Shown piece after piece: positions 1-8,664 of a stretch of DNA of 64,000 nucleotides. Source of the stretch: Oscillospiraceae bacterium (lineage in GTDB: Bacteria; Bacillota; Clostridia; Oscillospirales; Oscillospiraceae); assembly GCA_015068325.1 (NCBI GenBank), contig SVKQ01000008.1:95866-159865 (forward strand), in the 5' to 3' direction. Below the pieces are notes generated by a model that made no database searches, was not told the DNA's origin, and saw nothing but the letters and a program-made list of their open reading frames with translations. The number at the start of each line of letters is the position of its first letter. Position 1 is the stretch's first letter. A program made the position numbers and the translations under genes.

Positions 1-1
1 G

Positions 2-202
2 CAGAGCCTGGAGAGCCTTGCCGGCAAGGTGGCCGACAAGGTGAAGCGCTACCACCGCAGCGTGACGCTGGAGCCCATGAACGCCTATGAGCGCCATGTG
101 ATCCACTCCGCCCTGCAGGATGTGGCCGACGTGACCACCTACTCCATCGGCACGGAGCCCAACCGCCGGATCGTGGTGTCCTACGACCGGGAGAAAAAGT
201 AA
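2..202 (+). CDS. jag: Jag/KhpB RNA-binding protein, C-terminal part (R3H domain)
   Basis: This is the 3' end of a gene that enters from the left edge; 66 residues are visible before a TAA stop. The sequence contains the R3H-type segment with MNAYERHVIHSALQ followed by a V-T-T-x-S-x-G-x-E-P-x-R-R-I-V-V stretch, which is the usual end of Jag (SpoIIIJ-associated protein, also called KhpB). In that family an N-terminal jag domain and a KH domain precede R3H, and the protein binds RNA and takes part in cell elongation and division control. The KH and jag domains lie outside the window, so only the R3H part is observed. A hairpin terminator follows the stop codon directly. Confidence 0.85.
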   Translation, partial: QSLESLAGKVADKVKRYHRSVTLEPMNAYERHVIHSALQDVADVTTYSIGTEPNRRIVVSYDREKK

Positions 203-208
203 AAGAAA

Positions 209-238
209 GGGACGGGAGATTGCCTCCCGTCCCTTTTT
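209..238. terminator. Bidirectional terminator between jag and ackA
   Basis: A GGGACGGGAG / CTCCCGTCCC stem with a short loop is followed by a T run on the plus strand and, read on the minus strand, by TTTCTTTT. It can serve the plus-strand jag end and the convergent ackA end. Confidence 0.8.
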
Positions 239-251
239 GCAAGCACACGCG

Positions 252-285
252 CGACGCCCCGGCATTTGCCGGGGCGTCGTTTTTA
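252..285 (+). terminator. Second hairpin with T run behind jag
   Basis: A strong stem CGACGCCCCGGC / GCCGGGGCGTCG is followed by five T residues on the plus strand. It backs up the terminator just upstream. Confidence 0.65.
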
Positions 286-302
286 TAGCAGAAGAGATAT
301 GC

Positions 303-1499
303 TCAGCCCGCCACGATATCGCGGGTATCGCGGGCGATGACCAGCTCCTCGTTGGTGGGGATGACCATGACCTTGACACGACTGCCTTCGGTGGAGATGA
401 AGGTGTCCTCGCCGCGCTTCTTGTTGCACTCCGGGCAGATCTCGATACCCAGATAGGTCAGGTATTTGCAGATCTCGGCGCGGGTGGCGGCGCTGTTCTC
501 GCCGATGCCGGCGGTGAAGATGATGCCGTCCACACCGTTCATGGCGGCCACGTAACCGCCCACGGTCTTGGCCACGGCGTAATGGAACATATCCAGTGCC
601 AGGCGGGCCCGGTCGTTGCCCTGAGCGGCGGCGGTGTCCAGATCGCGGAAGTCGGAGGACACGCCGGACACGCCCAGCACGCCGGACATCTTGTTGAGGA
701 TATTGGTCAGCTCCTTGATGTCCTTGCCGGTGTTGGCGGACAGGTACTCCAGGATAGACACGTCGATGTCACCGCAGCGGGTGCCCATGGGGAGGCCGGC
801 GATGGGGGTAAAGCCCATGGAGGTGTCCACGCTCCTGCCGCCGTCGATGGCGCAGATGGAGCTGCCGTTGCCCATGTGGCAGGAGATGAGCTTCAGCTCC
901 TCGATGGGCTTGCCCAGCATCTCGGCGGCCCGACCGGACACGTAGCGGTGGCTGGTGCCGTGGAAGCCGTAGCGGCGGACCTTGAGGTCGGTGTAATAGG
1001 CGTAGGGAATGGGGTACATGAAGGCCTTGCCGGGCATGGTCTGGTGGAAGGCGGTGTCGAACACGGCCACTTGGGGCACGTCGCCCATTACGGCCTTGCA
1101 GGCCTCGATGCCGGTAATGTTGGCAGGGTTGTGGAGGGGGGCCAGAGGGATGCACTCGGCGATAGCGGCCATCACATCGTCATTGATGCGGACGGAAGCG
1201 GCGAACTTTTCACCGCCGTGGACGACACGGTGACCCACGGCGCCGATCTCACGCATGCTCTCCACCACGCCGTATTCGGGAGATGTCAGTTTGTCCAGCA
1301 CGGCGGCAATGGCCTCCGTGTGGGTGGGCATGGGGACATCCTCGTTGAACAGGGGGCGTCCGTTCTGGGGCTTATGGGTCAGGTGGCCGTCGATGCCGAT
1401 GCGCTCGCACAGGCCCTTGGCCAGGAGCTTCTCACCCTCCATGTCCAGAAGCTGATACTTCAGGGAGGAGGAGCCGCAGTTGATTACCAGAATTTTCAT
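303..1499 (-). CDS. ackA: Acetate kinase
   Basis: The 398-residue product begins [16 protein letters not shown], the classic ASKHA phosphate-binding start of acetate kinase. It also has the [16 protein letters not shown] and [10 protein letters not shown] motifs and a C-terminal [10 protein letters not shown] segment. The enzyme interconverts acetate plus ATP and acetyl phosphate plus ADP, yielding ATP by substrate-level phosphorylation during fermentation. The length matches the family (about 400). The open frame runs upstream, but the ATG chosen has AGGAG about 6 nt before it and gives the canonical N terminus. No phosphotransacetylase gene lies next to it in this window. It has its own promoter and converges with jag. 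Confidence 0.97.
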   Translation of the reverse strand: MKILVINCGSSSLKYQLLDMEGEKLLAKGLCERIGIDGHLTHKPQNGRPLFNEDVPMPTHTEAIAAVLDKLTSPEYGVVESMREIGAVGHRVVHGGEKFAASVRINDDVMAAIAECIPLAPLHNPANITGIEACKAVMGDVPQVAVFDTAFHQTMPGKAFMYPIPYAYYTDLKVRRYGFHGTSHRYVSGRAAEMLGKPIEELKLISCHMGNGSSICAIDGGRSVDTSMGFTPIAGLPMGTRCGDIDVSILEYLSANTGKDIKELTNILNKMSGVLGVSGVSSDFRDLDTAAAQGNDRARLALDMFHYAVAKTVGGYVAAMNGVDGIIFTAGIGENSAATRAEICKYLTYLGIEICPECNKKRGEDTFISTEGSRVKVMVIPTNEELVIARDTRDIVAG

Positions 1500-1537
1500 A
1501 GGATACTCCTTCTTTTTTTCAAAGTTTCGGTAAGAAC

Positions 1538-1566
1538 AGTATAAAATGCCTCCGCCCGTTTTGCAA
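1538..1566 (-). promoter_or_regulatory. Promoter of ackA
   Basis: On the minus strand TTGCAA (1561-1566) and TATACT (1538-1543) are separated by 17 bp, with the start codon about 40 nt downstream. Confidence 0.7.
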
Positions 1567-1591
1567 GGGGTGGGGACAAATTCCTTATCCG

Positions 1592-2344
1592 TCACCGCAG
1601 TTCCAGCACCACGGGGCAGTGGTCGCTGCCAAAGACCTCTGTGCGGATCTCCGCCGCAGCGATGCGGCTGCGAAGCCGGTCGGACACGATGAAGTAGTCG
1701 ATGCGCCACCCGGCATTGTTCTCCCGGGCGTGGAAGCGGTAGCTCCACCAGGAGTAGATCCCCACCGCGGCGGGATAAAGGAAACGGAAGGTGTCGGTAA
1801 AACCGGCGGCCAGCAGCTCCGTCATCTTGGCGCGCTCCTGGTCGGAGAAGCCGGGGTTCTGCCGGTTGCTCTGGGGATTTTTCAGGTCGATCTCCCGATG
1901 GGCCACGTTGAGGTCCCCACAGTAGACCACGGGCTTTACCGCGTCCAGCTCCAGGAGATAAGCCCGCAGATCGTCCTCCCACTGCATGCGGTAGTCCAGC
2001 CGGCGCAGCCCGTCCTGGCTGTTGGGGGTGTAGCAACAGACCAGGTAGAAGTCCGGGTATTCGGCCGTGATAATGCGACCCTCGTGGCGGTGGATGTCCC
2101 CGCCGAAGTCGAGGGTGACGGACAGGGGCTCGGTCTTGGTGAGGATGGCGGTGCCGGAGTAACCCTTCTTGTCGGCGGAGTGGAAGTAGCGGTGATAGCC
2201 CTCCAACTCGAACACCGCCTGCTCCGGCTGCAGCTTCGTCTCCTGCAGGCACAGCACGTCCGGATCCTCAGCGCGGACATAGTCCAGAAAGCCCTTGCCC
2301 AGGCAGGCGCGCAGGCCGTTCACATTCCAGGATGCCAGCTTCAT
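1592..2344 (-). CDS. xth: Exodeoxyribonuclease III (AP endonuclease, Xth/ExoA family)
   Basis: The 250-residue protein is a full-length exonuclease III: it opens [13 protein letters not shown] (metal and DNA contacts around Asn7), has LQETKL with catalytic Glu near 34, [12 protein letters not shown] with the Asp/Asn pair, and [11 protein letters not shown] at the C terminus with the Asp-His pair. The family nicks DNA at abasic sites and removes 3' blocking groups in base excision repair. The gene ends about 90 nt before the ackA start, with an ackA promoter between, so it is probably a separate unit. The start codon follows AGGAGGG at a normal distance. Confidence 0.96.
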   Translation of the reverse strand: MKLASWNVNGLRACLGKGFLDYVRAEDPDVLCLQETKLQPEQAVFELEGYHRYFHSADKKGYSGTAILTKTEPLSVTLDFGGDIHRHEGRIITAEYPDFYLVCCYTPNSQDGLRRLDYRMQWEDDLRAYLLELDAVKPVVYCGDLNVAHREIDLKNPQSNRQNPGFSDQERAKMTELLAAGFTDTFRFLYPAAVGIYSWWSYRFHARENNAGWRIDYFIVSDRLRSRIAAAEIRTEVFGSDHCPVVLELR

Positions 2345-2415
2345 GGGAGACCCTCCTTTTCCGGTGTGTTACAGGGAGATTGTAGCACACTTCCGGCGGA
2401 AAACCAACATATTTG

Positions 2416-2444
2416 TTGACAAGGCGACCGCTTTGCGATATGAT
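2416..2444 (+). promoter_or_regulatory. Promoter of the T-box/metG transcript
   Basis: TTGACA (2416-2421) and TATGAT (2439-2444) are separated by exactly 17 bp. Transcription would begin near 2451, at the 5' edge of the T-box leader. Confidence 0.85.
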
Positions 2445-2447
2445 AAT

Positions 2448-2709
2448 CATCGCCAAAGGCGATGATGGGAAGAGTAGCCGGTGGGCGCCGCCGCAAGAGA
2501 GTCCGGGCAGGTGAGAGCGGACGCGGAGGAAGCCGGTGAACATGGCCCCGGAGCCGTCCGGTCGAGCGGCAGCAAGGCCGGGACGGGTGCGCCCGTTACA
2601 GCGCGGGGGTGTGAACGCACTCCGTGAGGCCGCAGCTGCGAGGCTGCGGCGAAGCAAGGTGGTATCGCGGCCCTCGGCCGCCCTTGACGCGCGTCAGGGG
2701 CGGTTTTTT
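2448..2709 (+). promoter_or_regulatory. T-box riboswitch, methionine-specific, upstream of metG
   Basis: The leader contains the parts of a T-box: a long stem I region with GAGAGTCCGGGC and the segment GAAGCCGGTGAACATGGCC, in which ATG at 2542-2544 sits where the specifier codon is expected; the T-box itself, AAGGTGGTATCGCGG, at 2656-2670 (a variant of the common AGGGTGGNACCGCG); and a terminator stem CCGCCCTTGAC / GTCAGGGGCGG at 2678-2703 followed by six T. The Met specifier fits the downstream methionyl-tRNA synthetase. Uncharged tRNA-Met is expected to pair with the specifier and the T-box bulge, favouring the antiterminator and metG expression. Confidence 0.9.
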
Positions 2710-2787
2710 GCTGTATATCCGCCGCCTGCACGGCAGAATCTATGTTTGGCCGCCCCATGTGGGGCGGCGGAAGAGGAGATCAGATCC

Positions 2788-4755
2788 ATGGAAGCGAAAA
2801 AGACTTTTTACATCACCACGCCCATCTACTACCCCTCGGACAAGCTGCACATCGGCCACACCTACTGCACTGTGGCGGCCGACGCCATGGCCCGCTACAA
2901 GCGGCTCACCGGCTATGACGTCATGTTCCTGACGGGTACCGATGAGCATGGCCAGAAGATCGAGAACCGGGCTAGGGAGGCCGGCGTGACGCCCAAGGAG
3001 TTCCTGGATCGCATCGTGTGCGGGGAGAAAGGCGTGCTGGATCTGTGGAAACTGATGAACGTATCCAACGACCGCTTCATCCGCACCACCGACGACTACC
3101 ACTGCGCCGCCATTCAGAAGATTTTCCGGCGGATGTACGAAAAGGGCGACATCTATAAAGGCTCCTACAAGGGCAAGTACTGTACCCCCTGCGAGAGCTT
3201 CTGGACCGAGAGCCAGCTGGTGGACGGCAAGTGCCCCGACTGCGGCCGCGAGGTGAAGGACGCCGAGGAGGAGGCCTACTTCTTCCGCCTGAGCAAGTAT
3301 GCCGACCGGGTGCGCCATCTGTTGGAGGACACCGACTTCCTGCAGCCCCGCTCCCGCGTCAACGAGATGGTCAACAACTTCATCAAGCCGGGCCTGGAGG
3401 ATCTGTGCGTCAGCCGCACCAGCTTCGACTGGGGCATCCCTGTGGACTTCGACCCCGGCCACGTGGTGTACGTGTGGGTGGATGCCCTGTTCAACTACAC
3501 CACAGCCCTGGGCCTGCTGAACGACCGGTACGATGACTACGACACATACTGGCCCGCCGACGTCCACTTCGTGGGCAAGGAGATCGTGCGATTCCACTCC
3601 ATCATTTGGCCCGCCATGCTGATGAGCATGGAGCTGCCTCTGCCCAAGCACGTATACGGCCACGGCTGGCTGGTGATCGACGGCGGCAAGATGAGCAAAT
3701 CCAAGGGCAACGTGGTGGACCCCTACGTGCTGGCGGAGCTGTTCGGCGTGGACGCGCTGCGCTTCTTCCTGCTGCGCACCTTCCCCTTCGGCACCGACGG
3801 AAACTTCTCCAACGAGCTGCTGATCAACACCATCAATATCGACTTGGCCAACAAGCTGGGAAACCTGGTCAGCCGCACCACCGGCATGGTAGAGAAATAC
3901 TTCGGCGGCACGCTGCCAGCCGGACGCGAGAACAGCGACGCCGACTGCGAGCTGAAGAAGCTGGCCGCCACCCTGCGCGGCCGATATGAGGCCGAAATGG
4001 AGAAGTTCCAGTTCCAGAATGCGCTGGAGGAGATATTCCGGGTCATCGACCGGGCCAACAAGTATATCGACGAGACGGCCCCCTGGGTGCTGGGCAAGGA
4101 CGAGACGAAGCGCGACCGCCTGGCAGCGGTGCTCTACAACCTGCTGGAGACCATCCGCATCTGCACCACGCTGCTCCAGCCCTTCATGCCGGAGAGCTGC
4201 GAAAAGATCTTCGACAAGATAGGTGCCTGCACGGACTGCCGCGGCTGGGACAAGGCCGACATCTGGGGCAGCCTGCGCAGCGACGCGACCGTGACCAAGG
4301 GTGAGAACCTGTTCCCCCGGGTGGACGCGGAGAAGGCGCTGGCGGAGCTGGAGGCGGCGCAGGAAGCCCAGAAGAAAGCCGCCCTGCCGGCACTGGAGGT
4401 AGAACCGCTGCTGGAGAGCGAGGTGGACTTCGACACCTTCTGCCGGAGCGATCTCCGGGCTGTAAAGATCAAAAACTGCGAGACCGTGAAGAAGAGCGGC
4501 AAGCTGCTGAAGTTCACCCTGGACGACGGTACCGGTACCGACCGGATCATCCTCTCCGGCATCCGGAAGTTCTACGAGCCGGAGCAGTTGATTGGCAAAA
4601 CGGCGGCGGCCATCGTGAACCTGCCGCCCCGGAAAATGATGGGGCAGCTGTCCTGCGGCATGCTGATCTCCGCCGTGCACAAAGAAAAGGGCGAGGAAAA
4701 GCTACACCTGCTGCTGGTGGACGACGCGATCCCCGCCGGCGCCAAACTGTGCTGA
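2788..4755 (+). CDS. metG: Methionyl-tRNA synthetase with C-terminal tRNA-binding domain
   Basis: The 655-residue class I synthetase charges tRNA-Met. Visible motifs: HIGH at residues 21-24, a zinc knuckle with Cys132, Cys135, Cys149 and Cys152, and KMSKS at 301-305, followed by the anticodon-binding helices. Residues from about 550 on form a Trbp111-like OB-fold tRNA-binding domain (VKIKNCETVKKSGKLLKFTL, ILSGIRKFY). The frame stays open back into the leader as far as a GTG at 2536, but that would translate the T-box; the ATG at 2788, 9 nt behind AAGAGGAG, is the credible start. A terminator follows the gene. Confidence 0.97.
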   Translation: MEAKKTFYITTPIYYPSDKLHIGHTYCTVAADAMARYKRLTGYDVMFLTGTDEHGQKIENRAREAGVTPKEFLDRIVCGEKGVLDLWKLMNVSNDRFIRTTDDYHCAAIQKIFRRMYEKGDIYKGSYKGKYCTPCESFWTESQLVDGKCPDCGREVKDAEEEAYFFRLSKYADRVRHLLEDTDFLQPRSRVNEMVNNFIKPGLEDLCVSRTSFDWGIPVDFDPGHVVYVWVDALFNYTTALGLLNDRYDDYDTYWPADVHFVGKEIVRFHSIIWPAMLMSMELPLPKHVYGHGWLVIDGGKMSKSKGNVVDPYVLAELFGVDALRFFLLRTFPFGTDGNFSNELLINTINIDLANKLGNLVSRTTGMVEKYFGGTLPAGRENSDADCELKKLAATLRGRYEAEMEKFQFQNALEEIFRVIDRANKYIDETAPWVLGKDETKRDRLAAVLYNLLETIRICTTLLQPFMPESCEKIFDKIGACTDCRGWDKADIWGSLRSDATVTKGENLFPRVDAEKALAELEAAQEAQKKAALPALEVEPLLESEVDFDTFCRSDLRAVKIKNCETVKKSGKLLKFTLDDGTGTDRIILSGIRKFYEPEQLIGKTAAAIVNLPPRKMMGQLSCGMLISAVHKEKGEEKLHLLLVDDAIPAGAKLC

Positions 4756-4770
4756 CAGCCCGTTCTGCGG

Positions 4771-4805
4771 AAAAAAGAGGATGCCTCGGGGTATCCTCTT
4801 TTTTT
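4771..4805 (+). terminator. Terminator of metG
   Basis: An AAAAAAGAGGAT / GTATCCTCTTTTTTT hairpin ends in a run of seven T shortly after the metG stop codon. Confidence 0.85.
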
Positions 4806-4806
4806 G

Positions 4807-4835
4807 TTGCGTCCCCGGAGAAGGCATGGTAAAAT
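4807..4835 (+). promoter_or_regulatory. Promoter of the monooxygenase-fold/tatD pair
   Basis: TTGCGT (4807-4812) and TAAAAT (4830-4835) are spaced by 17 bp, ahead of the gene at 4913. Confidence 0.55.
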
Positions 4836-4912
4836 GTGGACAATATCTACGGAAACAACGAGAACACCGCCCGTCTGCGGATGGGATCGACGAGAGAAAG
4901 GACGATTAAAAC

Positions 4913-5218
4913 ATGAAAGAGACCTATTTGTTTGTCACCTACATCACCAAGCCGGGCCAGCGGGAGACCTTCCTGCGGGAGATGGCGGAACGGGGCGTGA
5001 CGGAGGCCATCCGGGCCGAGGATGGCTGCCTGCAGTATGACTACTATCTCTCCATCCAGAATGAGAACGAGATCCTGCTGGCGGAGCGCTGGACATCGCC
5101 GGAGAAGCAGCAGGTCCATATGGGCCAGCCCCACATGACTCACATCACCGAGCTGAAAGAGAAATATGTGGAGAGCACGACGCTGCGGTGGATGTCGGAG
5201 GAGGATCATGCTGTTTGA
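4913..5218 (+). CDS. Antibiotic biosynthesis monooxygenase (ABM) fold protein, putative quinol monooxygenase
   Basis: The 101-residue product has the pattern of small dimeric ABM/YgiN-like proteins: an early beta strand (YLFVTYITKPGQRETFLREM), EDGCLQYDYYLS in the middle, and LLAERWTSPEKQQVHMGQPHM followed by a C-terminal strand. Members oxidise quinols or aromatic substrates without cofactor, or act as heme or stress proteins; the substrate cannot be told from the sequence. The 3' end overlaps the tatD start by 11 nt, so the two are cotranscribed. A GAAAGGACG ribosome binding site precedes the ATG. Confidence 0.8.
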   Translation: MKETYLFVTYITKPGQRETFLREMAERGVTEAIRAEDGCLQYDYYLSIQNENEILLAERWTSPEKQQVHMGQPHMTHITELKEKYVESTTLRWMSEEDHAV

Positions 5219-5972
5219 CACCCACGCCCACTACGACGACGAGGCTTTTGATGCTGACCGGGCGGAGCTGCTGGCCTCCATGCCGGGCCGCGGCGTGGGA
5301 CTGATCGTCAACCCCGGCTGCACGGTGAAGAGCTCCCGCACAGCGGTATCGCTGGCGGAGGCGTTTCCCCATGTCTATGCCGCTGTGGGCATCCACCCGG
5401 AGAACTGCGCCGACTTCGCGCCGGTCCACATGGATGAGATCCGCGCCCTGGCGGGCCGGGACAAGGTGGTGGCCATCGGGGAGATCGGCCTGGACTACTA
5501 CTGGCCGGAGAATCCGCCCCGGGCGCTGCAGCAGCAGGTGCTGCGGGCCCACATGGCCCTGGCACAGGAGCTGGGGCTGCCGGTCATCATCCACGACCGG
5601 GAGGCCCACGCCGACTGCCTGGCCGTGGTGCGGGAGTTTCCGGCGGTGACGGGCGTGTTCCACTGCTACTCCGGCAGCGTGGAAATGGCCCGGGAGCTGC
5701 TGGATCGGGGCTGGATGCTGTCCTTCAACGGGGCGCTCACCTTTAAGAATGCCCGCAGGGCGCCGGAGGTGGTGGCGGAGATTCCCATGGACCGCCTCAT
5801 GATTGAGACGGATGCCCCCTATCTGGCGCCGGTGCCCTACCGGGGAAAGCGCAACAACTCCGGCTATGTGCACCTGGTGGCGGAAAAAATCGCGGAAATC
5901 AAGGGCCTCTCCGCCGAAGAAGTGGAGCAGATTACCTGGGACAACGGCCGGCGATTCTTCCGAATCGCGTAA
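5208..5972 (+). CDS. tatD: TatD family metal-dependent deoxyribonuclease
   Basis: The 254-residue TIM-barrel hydrolase begins MLFDTHAHYDD (metal ligands His6 and His8) and has AIGEIGLDYYW (bridging Glu), LPVIIHDREAH, FHCYSGS and IETDAPYLAP (catalytic Asp). TatD proteins are Mg-dependent 3'-5' exonucleases or DNases, thought to act in DNA repair or degradation; they are not part of protein export in Gram-positives. The ATG at 5208 lies within the end of the preceding gene, behind GGAGGA, and gives the family N terminus. A terminator follows. Confidence 0.95.
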   Translation: MLFDTHAHYDDEAFDADRAELLASMPGRGVGLIVNPGCTVKSSRTAVSLAEAFPHVYAAVGIHPENCADFAPVHMDEIRALAGRDKVVAIGEIGLDYYWPENPPRALQQQVLRAHMALAQELGLPVIIHDREAHADCLAVVREFPAVTGVFHCYSGSVEMARELLDRGWMLSFNGALTFKNARRAPEVVAEIPMDRLMIETDAPYLAPVPYRGKRNNSGYVHLVAEKIAEIKGLSAEEVEQITWDNGRRFFRIA

Positions 5973-5980
5973 AACGAGAA

Positions 5981-6027
5981 AAAGACGCGCGCCGAAGCCT
6001 GAAGGGACGCTGGTGCGCGTCTTTTTT
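5981..6027 (+). terminator. Terminator of tatD
   Basis: An AAAGACGCGC / GCGCGTCTTTTTT stem with T run follows the tatD stop. Confidence 0.8.
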
Positions 6028-6042
6028 GCTCAAAATAGACGT

Positions 6043-6071
6043 TTGACCGCCAATATAGGCCGTGTTATAAT
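6043..6071 (+). promoter_or_regulatory. Promoter of the SDR epimerase gene
   Basis: TTGACC (6043-6048) and a perfect TATAAT (6066-6071) are spaced by 17 bp, about 45 nt before the ATG. Confidence 0.85.
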
Positions 6072-6115
6072 GACAAAAAGACATATCCACCGGACGGGAC
6101 AGATGGAGGTGTCAT

Positions 6116-7114
6116 ATGGGCAAGCTGTATCTGATCACCGGCGCTGCCGGACATTTGGGGACCGTTCTCACGCAAAAGCTCCTGGCGCGGGGCGACGCCG
6201 TCCGCGCGTTGCTCCTGCCGGGTGAAGAGCCGCTGGTGCCGCCTCGGGTGCAGATGGTGGTGGGTGATGTGACGGATCCCGCCTCGATGGAACCATTCTT
6301 CCGTGCGGAGGGATACGATGCGGTGTCGCTGATCCACTGCGCCGCCGTGGTCACCATCGCCTCCGGTGAGGACCCGGCCGTTTGGCGCGTCAATGTGGAC
6401 GGGACAGACCATGTGCTCCGTCTGGCGCAGCAGTACGGCGTGTCTCGCGTGATCTACGTGAGCTCCGTGCATGCCATTCCCGAACGGCCGGCGCCGGAGA
6501 TCATGGCGGAACCGCCGCAGTTCTCTCCCGGACTGGTTCGCGGGCAATATGCCCGCTCCAAGGCCGCTGCGACCCGTCTGGCGCTGCAGGCTGCCCGGGA
6601 GGGATTGAACATCAGTGTCGTGCATCCGTCGGGAATCATCGGCCCCGGCGATATACGGGGAAACAACCATACCATCCGGACGCTGCGGGCCATGGCGGAG
6701 GGGAGGATCCCCGTCAGCATCCGGGGCGGCTATGATTTTGTGGATGTGCGGGATGTGGCGGACGGCATTCTGCAATGTGAGGAGCGGGGTCGCGCCGGCG
6801 AGTGCTATATCCTCAGCAGTCAATACTGTACCGTCCGGGAATTGCTGGAGACCGTGTGCCGTCTGCAGGGACGGCGTCCGCCGCGGCTGGTGGTCCCGGC
6901 CTTTGTCGCCGGATGGGCCGCCCCCGTCGTTGAAAAGCTATCCCGACTGACCGGCAGGAGACCGGTCCTGACGCCGTATTCTGTGGAGGTGCTGCAGACG
7001 AACGGCCGCTATTCCCATGAAAAGGCCACCCGGGAGCTGGGTTACCGGCCCAGGGCGCTGACGGAGTCGATCCGGGACACACTGGCAGAGCGCAATGTGA
7101 GAGAAAAGGGATAA
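6116..7114 (+). CDS. NAD(P)-dependent extended SDR epimerase/dehydratase
   Basis: The 332-residue protein has an extended short-chain dehydrogenase fold: the glycine-rich nucleotide motif GAAGHLG at residues 9-15, GDVTD near 50, the VSS strand near 116-118 and the catalytic Y-x-x-x-K at Tyr145/Lys149 (YARSK), then the substrate region beginning HPSGIIGPGD. It resembles NAD-dependent epimerases and dihydroflavonol-reductase-like oxidoreductases; the substrate (sugar nucleotide or hydroxyketone) is unknown. It stands alone between its own promoter and terminator. GGAGG precedes the ATG. Confidence 0.88.
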   Translation: MGKLYLITGAAGHLGTVLTQKLLARGDAVRALLLPGEEPLVPPRVQMVVGDVTDPASMEPFFRAEGYDAVSLIHCAAVVTIASGEDPAVWRVNVDGTDHVLRLAQQYGVSRVIYVSSVHAIPERPAPEIMAEPPQFSPGLVRGQYARSKAAATRLALQAAREGLNISVVHPSGIIGPGDIRGNNHTIRTLRAMAEGRIPVSIRGGYDFVDVRDVADGILQCEERGRAGECYILSSQYCTVRELLETVCRLQGRRPPRLVVPAFVAGWAAPVVEKLSRLTGRRPVLTPYSVEVLQTNGRYSHEKATRELGYRPRALTESIRDTLAERNVREKG

Positions 7115-7116
7115 AG

Positions 7117-7156
7117 AAACAGGGGACAGACATCGTCTGCCCCCTGTTTTTCTTTT
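7117..7156 (+). terminator. Terminator of the SDR gene
   Basis: An AACAGGGGACAGAC / GTCTGCCCCCTGTT hairpin is followed by TTTCTTTT. It lies between the convergent SDR and ABC permease genes. Confidence 0.75.
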
Positions 7157-7172
7157 GCCCGGGCGGTCTGCA

Positions 7173-7973
7173 TCACTGCAGGTTCAGCCGCTTTTTCAGT
7201 GTGAGTTGTGTCACCACGTAGAAGACAGCGCCGACCAGCAGCGTGGAGAGGGCGCTGAAGCCCGCGGCCAGGTGTGGGATGGCATAGGGATCGAGGTCAT
7301 AAAACCAGTCCCCTTCCACACCGGCGACGATACTGTAGATGCCGGCGAAGGAGCCGATGATCTGCAGGCCGACGGAGAAGGCGATATAAAACACCACCGA
7401 CAGCAGGATCTTGTGGTTGGCGAAGCTGTGGCCCAGGGCGATGGCGGCGTAGAACATCAAATACGAGGCCATCGCGCTCAGCAGTGCTGTAAGGATCAGC
7501 TCGGCGGCATACAGGGCGGTCTGTCCGGCGGAGATGTCCAGATAGTGCCACAACTCGGAGAGATCCGGCAGAATATTTTGCCAGAAGTCCTGGCCAATGG
7601 TGGACACCAGAACAGCCGCCATGTCGGCCAGGACGGTGGCGGCGGTCCAAACCACGGCCGTGATCAGCTTGGACCAGATGAGCTGCGCCGTGGTGACGGG
7701 CAGGGTGAACATCAGGTAGCCCTCTTCGGTCATGAAATTCTTATAGAAGCGATACACCATCAGCGCCAACGTCATCACGGCGGCGCCGAAGACGGTGACG
7801 AAGAAGGTAAAGCCCGTAATGGCGCGGAAAATGTTCAGCGCGCGGACGTCGTAGCGGTCGGCCAAATGCATGAACAGGTTGAACAGGCCCGCCGACAGCA
7901 CCAACAGCAGGTATACCGGCAGCAGGATGCGCGACGTGGCGCGGAATTCGTGCTTCAGCAGTTTACTCAGCAT
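7173..7973 (-). CDS. ABC-2 type transporter permease
   Basis: The 266-residue membrane protein starts MLSKLLKHEFRATSRILLPVYLLLV and has about six hydrophobic segments (roughly residues 16-38, 56-76, 105-125, 150-175, 180-205 and 225-250), typical of ABC-2 permeases paired with YtrA-type GntR regulators. It overlaps the upstream ATPase gene by 11 nt and is the last gene of the GntR-ATPase-permease operon. The cargo is not evident; related systems respond to cell-wall-active peptides or move lipids. Confidence 0.85.
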   Translation of the reverse strand: MLSKLLKHEFRATSRILLPVYLLLVLSAGLFNLFMHLADRYDVRALNIFRAITGFTFFVTVFGAAVMTLALMVYRFYKNFMTEEGYLMFTLPVTTAQLIWSKLITAVVWTAATVLADMAAVLVSTIGQDFWQNILPDLSELWHYLDISAGQTALYAAELILTALLSAMASYLMFYAAIALGHSFANHKILLSVVFYIAFSVGLQIIGSFAGIYSIVAGVEGDWFYDLDPYAIPHLAAGFSALSTLLVGAVFYVVTQLTLKKRLNLQ

Positions 7974-8664
7974 AGCGGAACACCTCCCGGAACAGCTCGT
8001 CTACGCTGCAGTTTTTCTCGGTGCGGATCTGGTCCACGGAGGACTGCAGCACCACGCGGCCCCTGTTGATGAAGATCACGTCGTCCAGAATGTTCTCCAC
8101 GTCGGCGATCAGATGGGTGGAGATCACCACGGAGGCCTGTTCGTTGTAGTTGGTGATGATGGTGCGGATGATATAGTCCCGGGTGGCGGGGTCCACGCCA
8201 CCGATGGGCTCGTCCAGCAGATAGAGGCTGGCCCTGCGGCTCATGACCAGGATCAGCTGTACCTTTTCCCGGGTGCCCTTGCTCATCTGCTTGATGCGCA
8301 GATCGGGGCTGATCTCCAGTGCCGTCAGCATATGCTCAGCGGCGGCGCGGTCGAAGTCAGGATAGAAATCGCAAAAGAAGTCCAGCAGCTGCACCACGTT
8401 CATCCAGTCGGAGAGGTAGGTGCGTTCCGGCAGATAGGACACCAGTTGTTTCGTCTCCTGCCCGGGAGCCATGCCGCCGATGGTCACCGTACCGCTGGAA
8501 GGCACCAGCAGGCCATTGGCGATCTTAATGAGGGTGGATTTGCCGCTGCCGTTGGGACCCAGCAGCCCCACGATGCGGCCCGGCTCCACCGTCAGGTCTA
8601 CGTGGTCCAGCGCCAGGGCGCTGTCGTAGTATTTGGTCAGTTGTCTGCATTCCAAAAGAGCCAT
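7963..8664 (-). CDS. ABC transporter ATP-binding protein
   Basis: The 233-residue ATPase has Walker A GPNGSGKST at 36-44, a Q-loop region (VSYLPERTYLSDWM), a divergent signature MSKGTREK near 130 instead of LSGGQ, Walker B LYLLDEP near 155 with GGVDPATR, and a switch His (VVISTHL). The MSKG-type signature is common in YtrB/YhcG-like exporters of peptides and antibiotics. The start overlaps the GntR stop by 1 nt and the end overlaps the permease, so the three proteins are made together. Confidence 0.92.
   Translation of the reverse strand: MALLECRQLTKYYDSALALDHVDLTVEPGRIVGLLGPNGSGKSTLIKIANGLLVPSSGTVTIGGMAPGQETKQLVSYLPERTYLSDWMNVVQLLDFFCDFYPDFDRAAAEHMLTALEISPDLRIKQMSKGTREKVQLILVMSRRASLYLLDEPIGGVDPATRDYIIRTIITNYNEQASVVISTHLIADVENILDDVIFINRGRVVLQSSVDQIRTEKNCSVDELFREVFRYAE

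Noticed and set aside
2536..2787. Upstream extension of metG through the leader
   Set aside because: The GTG/ATG codons are inside the T-box; the ATG is the specifier, not a start.
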